Below are positions 62,701 to 64,000 of a DNA stretch of 64,000 nt, in pieces. A model generated the notes under the pieces. It searched no databases. It was not told the DNA's origin and was given only the letters and a program-made list of their open reading frames with translations. The position numbers were made by a program, and so were the translations under genes. Origin of the DNA: Casuarina equisetifolia (taxonomy: Eukaryota; Streptophyta; Magnoliopsida; Fagales; Casuarinaceae); NCBI GenBank assembly GCA_028551475.1, contig CM052355.1, forward strand, positions 23,959,580-24,023,579. The letters are read 5' to 3'. Each line of letters opens with the position of its first letter. Position 1 is the first letter of the stretch.

Positions 62701-64000
62701 TTTATTTACCAGTATGCAATTGTCTACCACCTCCATATATCTAATCACATCAAAAGCTTGCTGGTAAATGTTCTTATTTACAAAGAATCGTGATTCTTTT
62801 GTTGAACTGTCGATGCTTGTTTTGGTTTTGTTTACTTACAACCTTTTTTTTTTTTAACATATATATATTTAAGGTTTATGGACTTTCTTGGCTAGTGATG
62901 GTGATAGCTCTTCTTGTCTTAAAGGTATGCAAATGAACTCCACTGATATGCACTAAATTTAAGTGAAAATAAGTTCAAATGATACTTCTCAATGCTAATT
63001 CATAATATGTAAATAGAATGCATTTGAAAACTTCCATTAGAACTAGGTTATGATTAAAAACGGGGATTGAGTTGAAAATCAGGTTACACAAAAAAAATGT
63101 TCAACTTTCCTTTTTCTCTCTCCCTTTTTTTTGGCAATTATGTTTATGCCTCTTTAGTCCAGAAGTGTGCGTATTCATTCTGCATTTTGCTGATTGTTAT
63201 ATTTCCTGTGCTACGATTAGATGGTATCAATGGGTAGGCGAAGATTTGGTACCGACTTTCAGCTCATGTTCAGGATCCTCAAAGCACTTTTGTTCCTTGG
63301 CTTCATGTCAGTCATGACTGTGTTATTCGTCGTATGTGGACTCACTATATCAGATCTATTTGCTGCTATTCTTGCCTTCACGCCTACAGGATGGGCTCTT
63401 CTTCTTGTAAGTTTAAAATATCGTACCTTCTTAAAGTAGATAGAACGCCTAGTCTTTTGAATTTTTAGTTAAACTATCCCACTTGTGATTTTGAGGTAAC
63501 CACTAATTAGCAGGACCCCGAATTGAGGTTAGTACTATGAAGTTTCACTTGCATCATTACTGAAGAAAATTCTACAAATCAGTGTCACTTTCCCTTGGCA
63601 TTTTTTGCTCTGCCCAAGACAATATCATGTCTTGTTTCTAGCCGTAGAATGTCTTTGACCGGTAGTTACGACCATCAATCTCATATTTTCCCAGCGATGA
63701 CTCCACGTTTATGTTTATTTGTTCCACTTTCTTAACTGTGACAAAGTGCTAAGACCTGTCAGCATTTTACAAAACTTTGTGCTTCCTTAAACTACAAGAT
63801 ATTTCTACATTAGCTTGTGAGATTTAGGAGTAATATTTAAGAAAGATAGTATATTTTGGACAGGGACTTATCTTACCGCTGAATTGTGGTTCATCAAACT
63901 GATTGTTTCCTCTCTTTTCATTAGATTGCGCAAGCATGCAGGCCAGCTTTGAAGGGGGTAGGGTTCTGGGAATCGGTAAAGGAGTTAGCAAGAGCGTATG
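39468..64000 (+). CDS. CALS7: Callose synthase (1,3-beta-glucan synthase, GT48), CALS6/CALS7 clade, 3' end beyond window
   Basis: This plasma-membrane enzyme makes callose from UDP-glucose. CALS7 (GSL7) acts at phloem sieve plates and plasmodesmata. Forty-two exons join into an uninterrupted frame of 1,856 residues; about 50 more lie past the window (family about 1,920-1,930). Domain order is as expected. An N-terminal Vta1-like region covers about residues 40-200 ([14 protein letters not shown]). FKS1 domain 1 is near 315-375 ([20 protein letters not shown]). A first membrane block spans about 480-760. The large cytosolic GT48 loop covers about 1,000-1,470 ([40 protein letters not shown]). 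A second membrane block starts near 1,475. Sequence fits CALS6 and CALS7 about equally; gene order favours the CALS6 locus, and most dicots probably have one co-orthologue. MDAQIWY replaces the usual MDTQIWY. Confidence 0.93.
47681..47717 (+). repeat. (TG)18 microsatellite in callose synthase intron 12
   Basis: A perfect TG tract lies 200 bases before the exon 13 acceptor. Such tracts can be length-polymorphic and, in some genes, affect splicing of the next exon. Confidence 0.95.
47917..54836 (+). other. CALS7: Callose synthase exons 13-23 (first membrane block)
   Basis: Exons are 47917-48039, 48127-48244, 48483-48814, 48957-49009, 49230-49290, 53418-53499, 53590-53639, 53751-53837, 54232-54336, 54560-54660 and 54755-54836, encoding residues 458-855. 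Exon 15 (332 nt) covers several membrane helices and ends ...MWWAQ. Intron 15 begins GC, while all others begin GT. Intron 17 (49,291-53,417) is 4.1 kb, the longest in the gene. Confidence 0.9.
49291..53417. other. Long intron 17 of the callose synthase gene
   Basis: This 4.1-kb intron is far longer than its neighbours and probably contains inserted repeat sequence, but I could not define borders or a target duplication. It holds a plus-strand open frame of 80 codons (50,547-50,789) with no recognised family, and an A-run near 52,070-52,089 that could be the tail of a non-LTR insertion. Confidence 0.5.
54916..57554 (+). other. CALS7: Callose synthase exons 24-33 (central cytosolic loop, GT48 start)
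   Basis: Exons are 54916-55079, 55222-55348, 55461-55558, 55670-55769, 55856-56007, 56541-56650, 56736-56852, 56947-57015, 57177-57351 and 57443-57554, encoding residues 856-1,263. Conserved blocks seen are [68 protein letters not shown] and [20 protein letters not shown]. The segment around residues 985-1,018, coded by exon 27, is the least conserved, as in the family generally. Confidence 0.9.
56319..56343 (+). repeat. G-run repeat in intron 28, potential G-quadruplex
   Basis: Four runs of four or five G, each separated by a single A, followed by GG. With four G-runs and 1-base loops, this fits the G-quadruplex pattern on the coding strand and therefore also in the pre-mRNA. It is 200 bases before the exon 29 acceptor. 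Confidence 0.85.
57555..58933. other. Intron 33 of the callose synthase gene, with repeat-like segment
   Basis: The part from about 57,650 to 58,000 contains phrases such as 'cccaatcgatatgggactt', which resemble promoter regions of short plant LTR elements ('caatgtgggact'). No borders could be found. The remainder holds nothing recognisable. Confidence 0.3.
58934..62763 (+). other. CALS7: Callose synthase exons 34-39 (GT48 core and start of second membrane block)
   Basis: Exons are 58934-59056, 59141-59259, 59397-59480, 60765-60877, 60954-61183 and 61966-62763, encoding residues 1,264-1,752. Exon 39 (798 nt) is the largest. The blocks [52 protein letters not shown] and [19 protein letters not shown] are intact, and no key residue appears lost. 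Intron 36 (59,481-60,764) carries the SINE. Confidence 0.92.
59893..60043 (+). mobile_element. tRNA-like SINE insertion with 15-bp target duplication (intron 36)
   Basis: AGGAAGAAACCTTGG (59,893-59,907) and AGGAAAAAACCTTGG (60,029-60,043) form a 15-bp direct repeat with one mismatch around a 121-bp core (59,908-60,028). Near the 5' end of the core is TTTAGCGG, similar to the RNA polymerase III A box. GAGTTCAAGTCCC at about 59,972-59,984 resembles the B box. The core ends in an A-rich tail. These are the parts expected of a short plant SINE in the same orientation as the gene. The A-to-B spacing (about 60 bases) is longer than in most tRNA-derived SINEs, and I cannot name the family. Confidence 0.7.
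62874..64000 (+). other. CALS7: Callose synthase exons 40-42 (C-terminal membrane helices, cut by window end)
   Basis: Exons are 62874-62924, 63221-63406 and 63925-64000 (partial), encoding residues 1,753-1,856. Recognisable blocks are [40 protein letters not shown] and [12 protein letters not shown]. The last exon is interrupted by the window edge inside the AY-(E) motif. The remaining C-terminal helices and the stop codon lie downstream. Confidence 0.92.

Overview
This is a gene-poor stretch of a plant nuclear genome, most likely a eudicot. It is AT-rich, genes are split by many GT-AG introns, and decayed Ty1/copia retrotransposons and a tRNA-like SINE are present. The species cannot be fixed from the sequence. 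I reconstructed all splice junctions by eye from reading frame and remembered family sequences, without alignment software.

Positions 1 to about 19.5 kb are intergenic and repeat-dominated. They hold a decayed minus-strand coding remnant (about 1.07-1.42 kb), a broken copia pol (2.5-4.75 kb), copia-type LTR remnants (5.7-6.3, 8.27-8.48 and 17.02-17.23 kb), a solo LTR with an exact 5-bp target duplication (10,371-11,976) nested in an older LTR, and a second decayed copia gag-pol (about 12.8-17.0 kb).

From 19.8 to 37.6 kb lies a 13-exon plus-strand gene for a 360-residue, seven-helix membrane protein of the THH1/TOM1/TOM3 (DUF1084) family. Its 5' leader carries a (CT)21 tract and a possible 63-codon upstream ORF. 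A processed RPL26 (uL24) pseudogene fragment lies behind it on the minus strand (38,445-38,594).

From 39,468 to the window end runs a callose synthase (GT48, CALS6/CALS7 clade) on the plus strand. I could place 42 exons with a continuous frame of about 1,856 residues; roughly the last 50 residues lie beyond the window. One intron uses a GC-AG junction, and one intron carries a SINE insertion.

The two genes are not known to act in one pathway. As I recall, their Arabidopsis relatives At3g59090 (TOM1-like) and At3g59100 (CALS6/GSL11) are also neighbours, so this looks like conserved microsynteny. I found no evidence of a new multi-gene system. The most unusual observations are a duplicated hairpin with covarying stems at 9.19-9.28 kb, the nested solo LTR, the SINE, the GC-AG intron and the unidentified remnant at 1.07-1.42 kb.
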